NCBI RefSeq assembly: GCF_008831285.2
Contig: NC_045140.1
Span: 26,368,131 to 26,432,130, forward strand
Direction of reading: 5' to 3'
From: Nymphaea colorata
Lineage: Eukaryota > Streptophyta > Magnoliopsida > Nymphaeales > Nymphaeaceae
DNA: 64,000 bases
Below are positions 38,099-49,765 of the stretch, piece by piece (within the stretch, counting starts at the first letter, position 1; each line of letters starts with the position of its first letter). Position numbers and translations under genes: made by a program. The notes under the pieces were generated by a model that saw nothing but the letters and a program-made list of their open reading frames with translations, ran no database searches and had not been told where the DNA came from.

Positions 38099-38519
38099 CC
38101 TGATGTTCTGTTGCAATGGCAAGCAAAGACCCTGAACATTCAACGAGCTTCTATTAAATTGTTATCGTTGTGGTTTTTGGGTAAGTTACTTTACCAAATT
38201 GAACATGAAAAAAGAAATACAGAAAGCATCTGGCAAATAATAATTACAAAAAATCATCGCTCAACTTTAATAAATGTGCAACTGCAGACAAAAAAGAACA
38301 TTAATTTTTGCTATAAAATGACAAAAGTATTTTTCTTAACAACAAAATGATATTTAGATACATAAAGAATCTTGAGCTGTAGCGAAGGAAAGGTTCTTTA
38401 TAGGTATTTTTATCATTTTACATCAAAATTAACGTTTTCTAACTGGAATCAGTTTCTTGACTCCTAAAAATTGAGTGACTGTTTATTCCTGACTTAGTGG
38501 TTTAGCATATTATCAATTA

Positions 38520-38562
38520 CTCTCTCTCTCTCTCCGTGTGTATATATATATATATATATAGG
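38520..38562. repeat. (TC)n(TA)n microsatellite
   Basis: CT units followed by GTGTG and about 10 TA units. Confidence 0.9.
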
Positions 38563-38886
38563 GAGAGAGGGAGAAAGAGATGAATGCAATCATTAAAGTA
38601 GTGCAAAATTAACTACGGCCCCATCTCAATATGTGGTATTCAAATGTTTAGCATTAAAATGTTAGACATTCAAAACCAGGTAGTCTTTGAGTGGAACAAA
38701 AGTTCAAGGTTTTGTTGGGATCTCTCTATCTGGATAGACTTGCGTCGATACGGGTCCATATCCGTTTCGGACCCTAAGTATAAATACTCGTATCTTGTGA
38801 TGGTATGAGACACATCAAGTTTTACCGTCTGTGTAATCGGTCCCCTTAGCCATACGTGAATTGCCTGTTCCCATCACTGGGCCGCT

Positions 38887-40226
38887 ATGGCTGAGGAGAG
38901 AAACCTATTGCCGCCGCCGCCACCGCTACCTCTGCAGGGGAACGACTCTATGGAGACTGTAACCGTTCTACCAACAGCCGCCGACATTCAGTCGGCGGTC
39001 GCCTCTACAGGTTCTTCTTCTGCCCTACATGAAACACATGGATCTATGAATGTTACTTCGATTTCTGCATTTTCGTTTGTGCGTATCTTTGATTCTCGCA
39101 AAGTTCCAACAGGTTCCACCTACCATCTTTTGAGTATCTTCATGCGAATGATTCGGATTAGAATCATATATAACTTTTACCATATTTGTTTTATTGAATG
39201 TCACTCGGATTAGAATGTAAACAAAGAAAAGTGTATACCATATAATCCAACTTTTTAATTCATTCGCTGAATCTAATATGAGTTCCGCTTTTTAAGTTCA
39301 CAACTGAATACATATCCAATTGATGTTTAAATGCACAATCTAATCGGAATATGTTAGGAACCTATTTAAAAAAGATACATAGATAACTAATGAGACGGGT
39401 GTTCTGTCCCGTTCTAGTGAGAAACAAACATCCTCTGAAAATTCCTCGGCAATTTAAAAACGATAACAAAACGTAACAGACAGACAATTCATTGCTCATG
39501 TCCTATTATGCTTTAATAGGATCCACAGTAAGCCTAGGCTTCGGGTCAGCTCAACACTTAAACCTGAGATCGACTTGATTAAATTTAAAAAATATATATT
39601 TAATATAAAATAATATATAAATATAATTAAACATAATAAAATATTATAATTATATATAAAAATCAATAAAATATATATTAAAAAATCTTATTAGCCAAAC
39701 TGGGCTTAATCTAACCCACCCGAGCCAGCTCGGTTTCTTCTTTTCGGGCAGGAGTTGAAGTCGGGTTGGGTATCAAGTACTCGTCGAGTGCCTGACCCGA
39801 TGCCCAGCCTAATGCACCAGGCAATGCTATTAACCACTTGTATATCATCTAGATTAAGATTAGGGTGCCCAGCGGACGTTGTGGGAAAATTACAAGGAGA
39901 GGGAAGAAAAGGTGAAAGAGACGGATGTGCAGGAAGTTCCTATAAATAATGACAATGAAGAAGATCGGTTGCACTACTTCAGAGAGTCGGCCGTGGGAAG
40001 GATGCTGGCTAGTTTAGCAAGAAACGGCGGATCTCCTGATTTATCATCTCTAGGGATCAATCTGGTTTCTGTCGTTGCAATCTCAATATTGTCGGCGATC
40101 ATCTTTTCCTGTGCTGATGATGGTAGCAAGCAAGAAGAAGAGAAAGGACAAAGAATGATGAAGTTCTGCGAGTGTTGCTCTAAATGCGTTGAAGCCTCTA
40201 GAGAATGTCTTGGAGGTGATTGCTGA
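38887..40226 (+). CDS. Possible two-exon orphan gene with one membrane segment
   Basis: Exon 1 (38887-39112) opens with ATG and a Pro-rich stretch (residues 9-16) in Ala/Ser/Thr-rich low-complexity sequence. It ends at a CAACAG/GTTCC donor in phase 1. The second open block, about 39890-40226, is acidic at first, then has RESAVGRMLASLARNGG, a hydrophobic segment of about 20 residues (INLVSVVAISILSAIIFSC), and a Cys-rich tail (CECCSKC...CLGGDC). The intervening 0.78 kb carries a transposon-like element (39520-39815). I could not fix an acceptor that joins the phases cleanly, so a missing small exon or pseudogenisation is possible. No family recognised. A tail-anchored or single-pass membrane protein is an inference. 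Confidence 0.35.
39520..39815 (-). mobile_element. About 300-bp non-autonomous element, copy 1 (inverted)
   Basis: GC-rich ends rich in GGGTCAGC/GACCCGA enclose an AT core of ATATTTA/TAATATAAAAT repeats. Its reverse complement aligns block by block with 49445-49765 (CTGCCCGAAAA, then TGGGT...GAGCCC-type, AT core, then CTCAGGTTT). It sits in the presumed intron of the 38.9-kb gene. Confidence 0.7.
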
Positions 40227-40269
40227 TCTCAGTAACACATAGGTATTACTGAGTTTGTCTTTTGGGTAT

Positions 40270-40440
40270 TTGGCTCAAGGGGTAGCATAGCTGGTCGGCC
40301 TAAGAGATGTGCCGATGTAAAAGTGTTCTAAAATTAATTATTGTGTGCTCTATTCTTCTGTACTACAAATGGTAGTGTGTGCGACCTTCACCTTAAGAAC
40401 ACCCAAGTCCCGGAAGCAGTCTCCTTTGTTTTTGGGTGTT
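40270..40440 (+). mobile_element. SINE-like fragment related to 25.0 kb
   Basis: GGTAGCATAGCTGGTCGGCCTAAGAG at 40281 has the shape of a pol III A box. About 85 bases on, TACTACAAATGGTAGTGTGTG and the following Pro-codon-like run parallel CTACAAATGACAGCATGTGTG at 25215. Similarity is moderate, and ends were not determined. Confidence 0.35.
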
Positions 40441-41189
40441 CATTAATGTGTGTTGGTTTATTATGCTAAAGTTTCCATTCCTATGACCTTATTTTCTTTG
40501 GTATGAATGGAGAAAAGATCTGCATATATGTTTTAAGTGATAGTCACGGTATTTTAAGACATGATTATAGTTAAAAGGGGTATTTGATAACTTCACTTTT
40601 TAAATGTAGAGATTTAATGTGACATGCTTTTATTGATATAATAAAAAATTCATTCTAAAGTTCTTAACTTGTCAAATTAAAGATCTTAAGTCTGATCTAA
40701 AACCCACATTTCAGGTCCTCATTTTATTTTTTTCATGTTAAGAAATGATCTGTTCTAAGAACAAATGGGGGAGGGTTTGATCTTTGATTTATGGATCTCA
40801 AATCCTTTAGATTTTATGGGGTTAAATTGAAAGTTTTGAAAATTTTAAGCGGTACAACTTTTAGGCAAAAATCTGAAGAAGCTAAAGAATTTGATCTATA
40901 CCAAACGCTCTCTCTTTCTATAGTGGGAGAAACGATTCATTCTTCAATAATGCCAAAAAAGAAAAAAATGTTGAACTTGCTACGGACCACTTCAATCAAT
41001 CGCAGTCTTGGCAACTGTCCACGGGAACGGCCGATCAATAGCTTTATAAGCTCCATAATTCAAAAGGTGCACATGAACAATGTGTTCCAAGTCCCTCGCC
41101 CCCGGGGAATCACTGAGTTTCCCTTGCGGGCCCTTCTTTTTGCTGTGTTTTGCAGATCTGAATTTCAAGAATATCAATGAATTTCAAAA
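40441..41189. other. Intergenic, nothing clear
   Basis: A plus frame of 129 codons at 40791-41180 lacks any domain signature and abuts the permease fragment. Confidence 0.4.
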
Positions 41190-41885
41190 ATATAAGAATA
41201 TGATTGCTAGCTTTATATGCTGGCATTTGGGCTTATTCTTATTCAGATTATATGCTCCCAGATTTCCATAACATGAGCGAGCTTACAAGTGTGGCTGCTA
41301 ATTCATAGTCACAAAAGACATGTTTTTTTTTAATTATGAAAAATGTAATAAAGTAAATGACCGTTTAAAACTTTAATAAAACTCGTTTTTAAAAAAACAT
41401 TAAAAAAACACATTTTTTCATTTTTTTAATGCCAAACAGTTTTCTTTTCATTTTCTACTTTTTATTTGTTACAAATCTACTTATCTTGTGGTGTTTGCGT
41501 TAATAGTTTCTCACTTATTTTATTTTTTACTTTAGACTAGGCATTGCGCAGGCAATTGGTATTTGATTCCAGAGTTCTCTGCAGTTTCCTTCTTCCTTCT
41601 TTTGTTGGTTTTAACTCTTCCAAATGTGAAAATACGTGAAATTAGGCAATTTTTACTGTTCCATTTAGCCTGTGAGAATTGATCCTTCCCTGTCAACTTC
41701 CACGAACTAACTGATCTCAAGTAGTAGTAAGGTTAGGTACTGTAGGCCAACTGTATAAAGTTCTCAATTCGATTTTTTGTTATGCTCTTCAAATTGGGTA
41801 ATTTAGCAATAACTTTTCCCATTTCCTGAACATCTAATTTGGGTTTGCCCTGTGGATTTCAAGTTTCATGTTTTTGCTATAAAGT
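41190..41885 (+). pseudogene. Amino acid permease fragment (exon 4 and intron 4)
   Basis: 41205-41275 is close to the exon 4 sequence of the intact permease (TGCTGGCATTTGGGCTTATT...CATAACATGAGC). 41534-41870 continues with the exon 4 end (ACTAGGCATTGCG...ATTGGTATT) and runs on through homologues of intron 4, including ATCCTTCCCTGT(C/T)AACTTCCAC and TATGCTCTTCAAATTGG. Between them about 245 bp of unrelated AT-rich sequence replaces about 30 bp of exon. In-frame stops, a four-codon-class indel (duplicated CTTATT) and the missing remainder show it is dead. Intron retention means a genomic segmental copy, not a retrocopy. Confidence 0.88.
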
Positions 41886-42635
41886 TCGATACTAATGTGT
41901 GCATCATTTGTCATTTTTGGTAGACGAAGGAAGAGGGACTTTCAATGTTTTTTATTTTTTTTTAAAAAAAAATCTAGATTTTTTCAAAAAGAACACCTTC
42001 ACCAAAAAATGCCTGAGAAAAACCGCTCCCATATTTTTCCAAGAACGACATTTATGACAATAAATTTATAAATTCCGAAACTAGATTATGGATCTAGTGG
42101 GCCGTGGACTTGTTTTTTGTTAGAATTCTAAATTCCTTAATTGTCTGTCAATTGAGAGACCTAACCTTCAAAACCTTACTAGAAGTGCAGCATAGCAACA
42201 GATCTCATTCCCAAAATTAATTAAATTGCAAATAAGAAAATTTCCACCTTCGTGAGGAAACCTATCAGATATAACAACTGCTGTCTTTGACATGATAAAA
42301 TTCAAAATTTACGTACTCCGGATTCTGCCTTTCTCTGCCCATATTTTTTTTAAGTTTAAAAAATTGCAAAAAAAATCTAAAAAAAAAGAGATAAACGTAC
42401 ACGTATTTATATGATGCTGCTTTCCTTTAGAAAAGAAAAAAAAAACTGTTTCCTCAAAAGTGTTTTGCCATTGCAACGCATGACCGGTGCTTATGGATCT
42501 GATATTTGGATCTTTACCTTATCTAAATCAGACCTAGATTTGTCTTGGAAGGGTAAATTTTTGGATTTAGATTGTTATTTGTATAAGAAAAAAACGTGGA
42601 TACTCAAAGAACTTGGGTCTATGGGATAAGTGGGT
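41886..42635. other. Intergenic, nothing clear
   Basis: AT-rich sequence with long A and T runs. No gene, no recognisable repeat family. Confidence 0.4.
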
Positions 42636-42639
42636 GCGG

Positions 42640-43342
42640 AAATTATTTTTTTTTACATTGAAAAAATCAAATTTTTTTAGACCGGTCGCTCCTCGTCGCT
42701 CTTCTTGGCCCGACCTTGGTCCGGCCCGCAAATCGTCTTGGCCCGACCCTAAAAAAAATCCTGGCTCTGCCCCTGGATATAATGCCCGAGATATTCGAAT
42801 TAGATTGCTAGTCCCACTCAAATTTAGGTTTCTCAAGTTCAAATAATTTGATCGGATTAGATCAAATATCCGTATCTGCTCTTCTGTTATTGCCTTTGGT
42901 CTTACCTGTCACTGGTCAAACATATCAAAGAATGCCTTTGCCTAACAAAATGGTTTAAATGGAGGCTAAGGGGGGGTCCACCCGAGCCATAGCCCGAGTG
43001 AGCCCAGGAATTTTTTTTTTTTACATTGAAAAAAACAAATTTTTTTAGTTTGGCCTGACCGATAGCTCCTCGTCGCTTCTCTTAGCCCGACCCTGGCCCA
43101 GCCCGCAAATCGTCTTGGCCCGACCCTAAAAAAAATCCTAGCTCCGCCCCTGGATATAATGCCCGAGATATTCAAATTAGATTGCTAGTCCCACTCAAAT
43201 TTAGGTTTCTCAAGTTCAAATAATTTGATCGGATTAGATCAAATATCCGTATCTGCTCTTCTGTTATTGCCTTTGGTCTTACCTGTCATTGGTCAAACAT
43301 ATCAAAGAATGCCTTCGCCTAACAAAGTGGTTTAAATGGACG
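42640..43342 (+). repeat. Direct duplication of about 370 bp with hAT-like terminus
   Basis: 42653-42963 is repeated at 43021-43340 with very high identity (offset 368-377). Each copy contains TTTACATTGAAAAAA, GCCCGACC...GCCCGCAAATCGTCTTGGCCCGACCC, and CCT(G/A)GCTC(T/C)GCCCCTGGATATAATGCCC. The CCAGGGGC(G/A)GAGC(C/T)AGG reading of the last motif is the kind of terminus found in Tip100-like hAT elements (family knowledge). An extra 40-bp block (GGGGGGGTCCACCCGAGCC) separates the copies. Confidence 0.8.
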
Positions 43343-44846
43343 CTGATGTCCCTCTCAGTTGGTTAATATGGGAATTCATGTTCCACAGGCCCCTTAAAGG
43401 GGTATTCTTGTCTTTTCATGAAGCCATTTTTATGAATTTCACGACTGTTCTTATAGAAGGGGAGTCCTTTGATTCAACATCAAAGACATTTTTTGACGGT
43501 TATGACCCTTAATGTTAGAGGCTTAACATATAATTAACATATAACCTGCCCTGCCCTCAAAGGAACACTTTCTTTCGTATGAAAATAAGAAGCTGGTTAC
43601 GTGTTATACTCTTGTTTAACAAGTGATCATATGTTAAAGTTTTTTTTCACCTAGATTTGGTATCAAATTAGTTAAGCACTTGGAATTAGTTAAGCACTTG
43701 GATCAAGTTCCTGGCCGAAGCCAGTTGCCGGCTAGTGACCATCGCTTTACTTAACGATGAGCTTTCACTTACTCACTTCCGCGTGACTCTACATTGTTGT
43801 GAATACAACATACGCATTCACAGAAAGAATTAGCTCTAACCCACGTGCACCCCTATGCGCATATTAATGTTATGAGTAGAGAACTTACGGATGGACTTGC
43901 ACCTTTTGAATGGACTAACAATCATGATCCACTTGTATGTTTTGTCTTTGCATCACTGCACTACACATTTAAAGTCTATTGTTTTTTTGCTTGACTCAAC
44001 ATTGGATTGAATCTCACTTGCTTTTCAAACAATGTCTAAGTTGGCCAAGCAACTCCAAATAACCAAAGTGTTTTTATTAACTAAATAGAAAACTAAAAGC
44101 CAAAACAAGAAAAAAAAATCTCTTGAAAATTACCAAATTACCCCTTGTGGTGATTCCCATTTTAGATGCATAGCATGGAAAGCACCTCCACAAAATTGGA
44201 GGTTTAAAAAATAAGAGGAATGTAGGTGTCATTGAGAAGAATTGTTTTTTCATACTCGCACGCAATCTATAGACAAACGTTTAATATTGCATATATTTAA
44301 TAGAACCACTTAATATTTAGGAAATTACAGATAACTATCGAACTTTATAAACAAAATACATACACTTGGTAAACAAAAAGTTGCTAAAATATATCTAAAT
44401 CGAGTAGTCTACCTTAACATGCAAGTACTCAAAAAACGAGAGCTTCTGCGATTCTAGAGGCAAAAAGCAAGAGAGAAAAAGATATGAAACTATTACTCCT
44501 TTTAAGCACATTTTAATATTTTTCATTCATGAAGCGCGTGATTGAGAAACATTTTATTTAGTCAAGAAGTTATTCATAATTTTTCGAAGTCTAGGAAGTT
44601 ATCTGTAAATTCTTTTGGGTGGTCCTCGTTCCGGCTGCTCACCGACACTTGGGGTTCTCCGATTTGGGTTTGGCGTACACGTCCGGAGTGTAATCAATCC
44701 ACAACATACCTGTCATTTACCAAACCTTCTTACCGGCCGATCGTGGATCCCCAGCTAAAAACGTACTGAACTGAAGAAATGCCAATGTCGACTTCTTCTT
44801 CTCCACCTTTCCCATCCGACGCGGAGAAGAATTGGAGTGTGCAGCA
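43343..44846. other. Intergenic, includes permease copy A upstream region
   Basis: No gene supported. A short direct repeat TTAGTTAAGCACTTGGA occurs at about 43669 and 43687. The last 100 bases probably include the promoter and leader of permease copy A. Confidence 0.35.
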
Positions 44847-47800
44847 ATGGAGGAGGAAGAAGATTACGCCCAGAAGCCACTGCTCGCTACTTCATCATCA
44901 TCATCTTCATACGACCTGGTGAAAAAAACAGGTGAACACCCAATCTCCCAGGAGCCCAAATTTCAGATTTCTCTGCTTTTCGGACGAAACCAGAATCTTG
45001 ATTCCTCTGTTTTCCCTCTGATTGTGAAGAAAGATTTGGTTGGCATTCTTGCGAATAGCTAAAATTTTGATCTTCCTGTTGTTGGCAGGGAATTTCTGGA
45101 CTACAACTGCCCATATAATCACAGCGGTGATAGGGTCAGGGGTTCTGTCGTTGGCATGGAGTGTGGCTCAGCTGGGATGGATTGGAGGCCCTCTTTCAAT
45201 GCTGATCTTTGCAGCAGTCACTGTGTTGTCTTCATGGCTGCTTGCCGATTGCTACAGGTCACCTGATCCAGAGACAGGGTCCATCATCAACCACACCTAT
45301 ATGCAAGCTGTAAGGCAGCACTTAGGTTAGTCAATTCTCTTCAGTTTTCTTCGTATATGATCTTATATCAGAACTAGACTTAGGCCTCACGTTAATCTTA
45401 ATTCTTAATTTAGTTCATTCATCTCAGTCGCGTTCAATATGCATTTTTTGCATGTTGATTGAATGCATTATATGATTGTTTGCGAAGGGCTTGGTGCATA
45501 GAATAAAACCTTACCAAGCAGGAGAGATGTCGCGAACTTTATGCTTCGTTAGTTGGATTACATCAAAGTCTTGTAGCAGGAAACTTAAGTTTGAGGATAC
45601 GCTCTCCTTGTGATAGGCTAGAAGCAGCTTCATGTAAGGAAATCCTTGGTAGCCATGGAAGGAGTTAAAATTTTACATGGAGGCAGGCACAACTAGAACA
45701 AGATATGTATCCTGTTTGGATTGAGGAAAAAGAAGGAGCTGAATTTATATTGTTCTTTTTTTTCCTTTCCATCGCATCCAAACAGTTTTTCTTTTTTCAT
45801 TTTGCTCTTTTTTTAGTTAGCCAACAGAGTACAAGAATGACCACCCTCCTTTGTTTTCCTTCATCCAAAAAAAGGCGCGAATGTGTGCCTGCTGGTTATC
45901 CAACTGCAACTTGAATTAAATATTTCTGGGAGGAAGAAGAAGCTAGCTAAGGCTCCCCACCTCCTCCCCCTCCTGGTTGCCCCAGAGCTGCGTACAATTG
46001 CATAGAAAGTTGATGCTCAAAGGGTTCAAGCTGGAAACTCGTCTTCTATTAATCACTGGTTCCACCAGCTATGCCAAACCCCTGCAATTAATTGAACAGA
46101 ATTTCTATTGGGTGGGCAGAATATCAGCAACAGTGATGAACAATATATGCTAGTACATAAAAATTCTTGCCAACATGTTAATGATAAGAAGGGGTTTTAA
46201 AACAACAATAAAAGTCCGTAAATGGCCTAAGAAAAGCGTCCATAGATAATAGAGACCAATATAAAAACCTTATTCACTGTCTAATAGAGCAGCTGTGGGG
46301 TATTACGTCCAAATGGAGCACTTCTGAATAAGGGCCCAAACTAAGGTTGTGGCGTGCACGTCTCAGTTTTGCCAGTTGCAGTGAGGACGAACCTGTTGAA
46401 CGTCAGGTTTCCGTTCCCACCTTCCAGTCTCTCTTTTCCCCCTTCTTACTGTTTGATGGCTTGGGCGTCTTTGAAGAATTCAGAGGACCTAATGGATCTG
46501 TTCTCTGAAAGGTAAATTCTAACTGCAACTAATGGCCAAGCCTTCATGGGCAACAGTTTGAGAGAGGTAGAATCCAAAATGGGTGTTAGAACGTGGAGTT
46601 GTTTGAATCAATTGGTAGTTGCAAAGTAGATGAATTAAAAACCAAAGGTATCAGCAACAGTACACATTTGGGCTTGTCTCAGCTGATACACATTTCATTC
46701 ACATCCTTGCCCAAACAGGGATTAGGGGGAGCCAGAGATCTTGGCGACGGGTGTGCTAATCCAAAACTTTCACGCATGGAGGAGTACTAAGGATTGGTGT
46801 GGGCAAGTGCCCACACTAGACCATTTGCGGCTCTGCCACTGCTTAGGGGCCAGGCCGACCTATATCCGCTCATCAGTAATAACAAATAAGCCTGGGCACT
46901 GGACCGAGCCGCCGGCAGGTACTCGGTACCTGGTTCGACTCAAGCTCGAGCTCGAGCCGAACCGATGCTGGCCCAAATTTCGGGTGTCAGGCTGGGCTTG
47001 GGCTCGAGTTTCGAGTGTCGTGCTGGGCCAAGCCCAACTCCTTATCGGGGCAGGCTGGGCCGGACCCGATGCCCAGACTTAATAACAATAATGACTAATT
47101 TTAATTTATTTAGTTAAATTCCTTTGTATTTTTTTTTTAATGCAACCAACCTAGCCTGACTTTTGTTATATCATTTGTAAATTGAAATTGGTTAGCTTCA
47201 TACAAGTGGATTTGCTCAAAACCTTCAAGCCCAAGATTGAGTTGAAGGTGAAAGAGCACGCAATAAGGTGGGGATTGAGATCAAAGCCCTGGAACTATCA
47301 TATTGAGGTTTTCAGTAAAGACATTCGATAAGAATAATGCATGTTTTCAGGAACGCTATGTTCTCGTTCCCAAGAGATCATACGTTGCGACCATAAATGT
47401 TGTTGCTAAATTCAATAAGCAAAATGTGGCTATAAACGTTGGTACTAAATTCACCAATCAAATGGTGGACGGAGAACATGGTGTTCTTGAAAGGTGTGTT
47501 CTAAAAAAAACCATAATCTTCTATCATATTGCGTTTGTATTTTTGTACTTTGTGGTTGGATCGTATTTGCCAATTAGTTGGATCTTGACCCATATTGTGG
47601 ATCGTTCTGGGCATTGGATGCCTACAACTGCAATGGGTTCCACAGCCAAATAAATGTACAAAAAGGTAACTTAAGTGTGGATCTTAAGTTCAACCTAAAT
47701 TTTCTAGTTTGATGAGCGATGAATCTTATTATGGATCTTCTGCCATATCAACAAAAAACATGTTACAATAGATCCATATCTTCTGGTTTTAAATTGAAAA

Positions 47801-48250
47801 CCATCAGTATCCGCCTTTATTAAGTCAGTACGCGTCTGAGTCCTGTTATTATATGCCAGGACAAGGCAACGGCTTTGCTTGTAGTTGGTGCAAGTGGATC
47901 TGGATATGGAGCCGGTATTAGAATCAAAGGGTAGAAACTGGCCCCACTCAACAAAAGTCGTATAGGATTGGATTAGGTTTGGATCCAGACTGTTATCCAT
48001 TTTCGTGCATACTAGCATGACACATGCACATACTTGGTTCGGTTCTAAAGGTGACCCGATCTGAAATAGTTGTTTTGGTTGTTAAATCCTGCTAAAAATG
48101 AAGTGCAGCTTCTGTTAGTGCCATATAATTAAAAAAATTTCTCCCTCTATTTGAAGGAGGAAAGGATGAATTGGCATGTACGCTCCTTCAGCAGATCATG
48201 ATGTATGGCACCGCAACAGCATATACAATCACTTCTGCGATCAGCATGAG
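44847..48250 (+). pseudogene. Amino acid permease copy A, exons 1-3 only
   Basis: Exons 44847-44931, 45089-45325 and 48157-48250 splice in frame (phases 1, 1, 2), exactly the exon pattern of the intact permease at 53.7 kb. Exon 1 gives an acidic cytosolic N-terminus (MEEEEDYAQKPLL). Exon 2 has the AAP signature AHIITAVIGSGVLSLAW...AQLGWIGGP and DCYRSPDPETG. Exon 3 ends AYTITSAISMR, but the normally conserved CGL(I/A)QY block has changed to a CTLLQQIM-like form. A donor follows exon 3, yet I find no exons 4-7 before 53.7 kb, so about 70% of the protein (from the fourth exon on) is missing. Intron 2 is 2.8 kb with transposon sequence at 46.9 kb. A truncated transcript may still be made, but transport activity is not expected. 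Confidence 0.85.
46895..47085 (+). repeat. GC-rich transposon remnant in intron 2 of permease A
   Basis: Iterated GGGCTTGGGCTCGAG/GCTCGAGCTCGAGCC and GGCTGGGC...GACCCGATGCCCAG motifs, like the ends of the 39.5- and 49.4-kb elements (GACCCGATGCCCAG also occurs at 39796). It is probably a partial copy of that family. Confidence 0.5.
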
Positions 48251-48346
48251 GTATTGTCATTTCACTGACAAATTTGTTTGCACGCTGAAGGTTTGTTTGT
48301 TCTTTTTCACTTGTTTTTTTTTTTTTTTTTGCATTACTTTGATGGT

Positions 48347-48622
48347 ACAAATAAATCACTTAAATCTTATTTGTATTCATATAAACTTGAGATTTCAATC
48401 TTTTAAGTCATAATAAAATTACAAATTAAATTCATTAGATTAACTACAATGAAACAAATAATTGGTTTAAATCTCATTTGTATTCATACAAATTTGTGAT
48501 TACGATCCTTTAAATCAATGACTATAAATATGACAAGTTAAAGTCAGTGAATAAACTATAATGAAACAAATAAATGTGTTAAATCTCATTCGAATGCATA
48601 CAAACTTATGTCTTTTAATAGG
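48347..48622 (+). repeat. Tandem repeat, about 110-bp unit, 2.5 copies
   Basis: Units start at 48347, 48454 and 48566 with ACAAATAA(A/T)T. Each contains TTAAATCT(T/C)ATT(T/C)G(T/A)AT(T/G)CAT and ends ACTA(C/T)AATGAA. It lies just after the last surviving exon of permease A. Confidence 0.8.
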
Positions 48623-49444
48623 ATAATGGATTCCTATGGATGCTATGTTGCTATGTAAAAAAAATGGGGTGGAAACATTATGCTGACTGATATACATTGG
48701 ATCAATACTAGACACTAAGTTCTAAACTGTAAGAGCAAAGAGGAAGAGACATTTGACTCTCAATGAATGAAATACTACTTCTGCTCACTCAAGAAAAGAA
48801 ACATTTTTTCCACGCAAACGTGCAGCGTTTCGCATTCACAGAATGCTGAGAAACATGTGCTCCAAATTGCACTAAACGGCAGTTTGTGCTTGTTTTTTCT
48901 GTTCTTGGGATGCCAGGAATTAGACGTTTGATTCCTAATGTCCTGCCGGACGGAAATCAAAAGTCCTGTGAGGGTAAAGGTTCTTTTGATTTAAAACCAT
49001 ATAATAATTATAATACTTTATAACATTCAAGTGATTAAACGATAAAATACTCCTATAGTTAATCATGTTCATCGGAAATTCTCATTCTTTCTCTCTCTTT
49101 CTCTCTGACCTGATCGCAGTTCATCGTCTGTCTTGGTTTACTGTTATCATGTGTGTATAAGATTAAAATGTTTGGGAACTGAAAAGGAATATCGAATTAA
49201 AAAAATGAAGTAATCGGTCGGAAATGAAAGGGGACATATGGGTTCTTGTGGCCCAGTGGGAGACTAAATTTGGAAGCCATACTTTGTTTCAGACTTAATT
49301 GCCGAACATGGTGAAGAAAACCATGAATATCTTGACAAATGTTTTGGGAACAAAGGGAAGCATATAGCATAAAGGGCGAATATCTGGCATCCGTGTTCTC
49401 TTGTTTACATAATTACTAAAAAAATAAAAAAAGAAGTAATTGGA

Positions 49445-49765
49445 CTTAAAAGGCTGGGTGTCGGGTCGGTACCTTGTATCCGGCCTGACCGACTCAGGCC
49501 AAGCTCCTGCCCGAAAAAGAGAACCGACCTGGGTGGGCCCGACTGAGCCCTGATAAAAAAATTTTAATGCATATTTTATTAATTTATATATACAATGATA
49601 ATATTTTATTAAAATTAATTATATTTATATATTATTTTATATTAAAAGTTTATATTTTTATTTAATTAGGTCAAGCTCGAGCTCAGGTTTTAGGTGTCGG
49701 ATTAGGTTCGAATTTGAGTTTCGAGTATCGACCAGCTCGAGCCTGAGCCTTAGGCTTAATTGAAC
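49445..49765 (+). mobile_element. About 300-bp non-autonomous element, copy 2
   Basis: Same architecture as the inverted copy at 39520-39815: GGCTGGGTGTCGGGTCGG head, CTGCCCGAAAAAGAG, CTGGGTGGGCCCGACTGAGCCC, an AT core with TATATTATTTTATATTAAA, then GTCAAGCTCGAGCTCAGG. The core TTATATTTATATATTATTTTATATTAAA class sequence is shared almost exactly with the reverse complement of copy 1. There is no coding capacity. Confidence 0.7.

Noticed and set aside
46593-47082. Plus frames in intron 2 of permease A
   Set aside because: They run through GC-rich transposon repeats; apparent length comes from the biased repeat composition.
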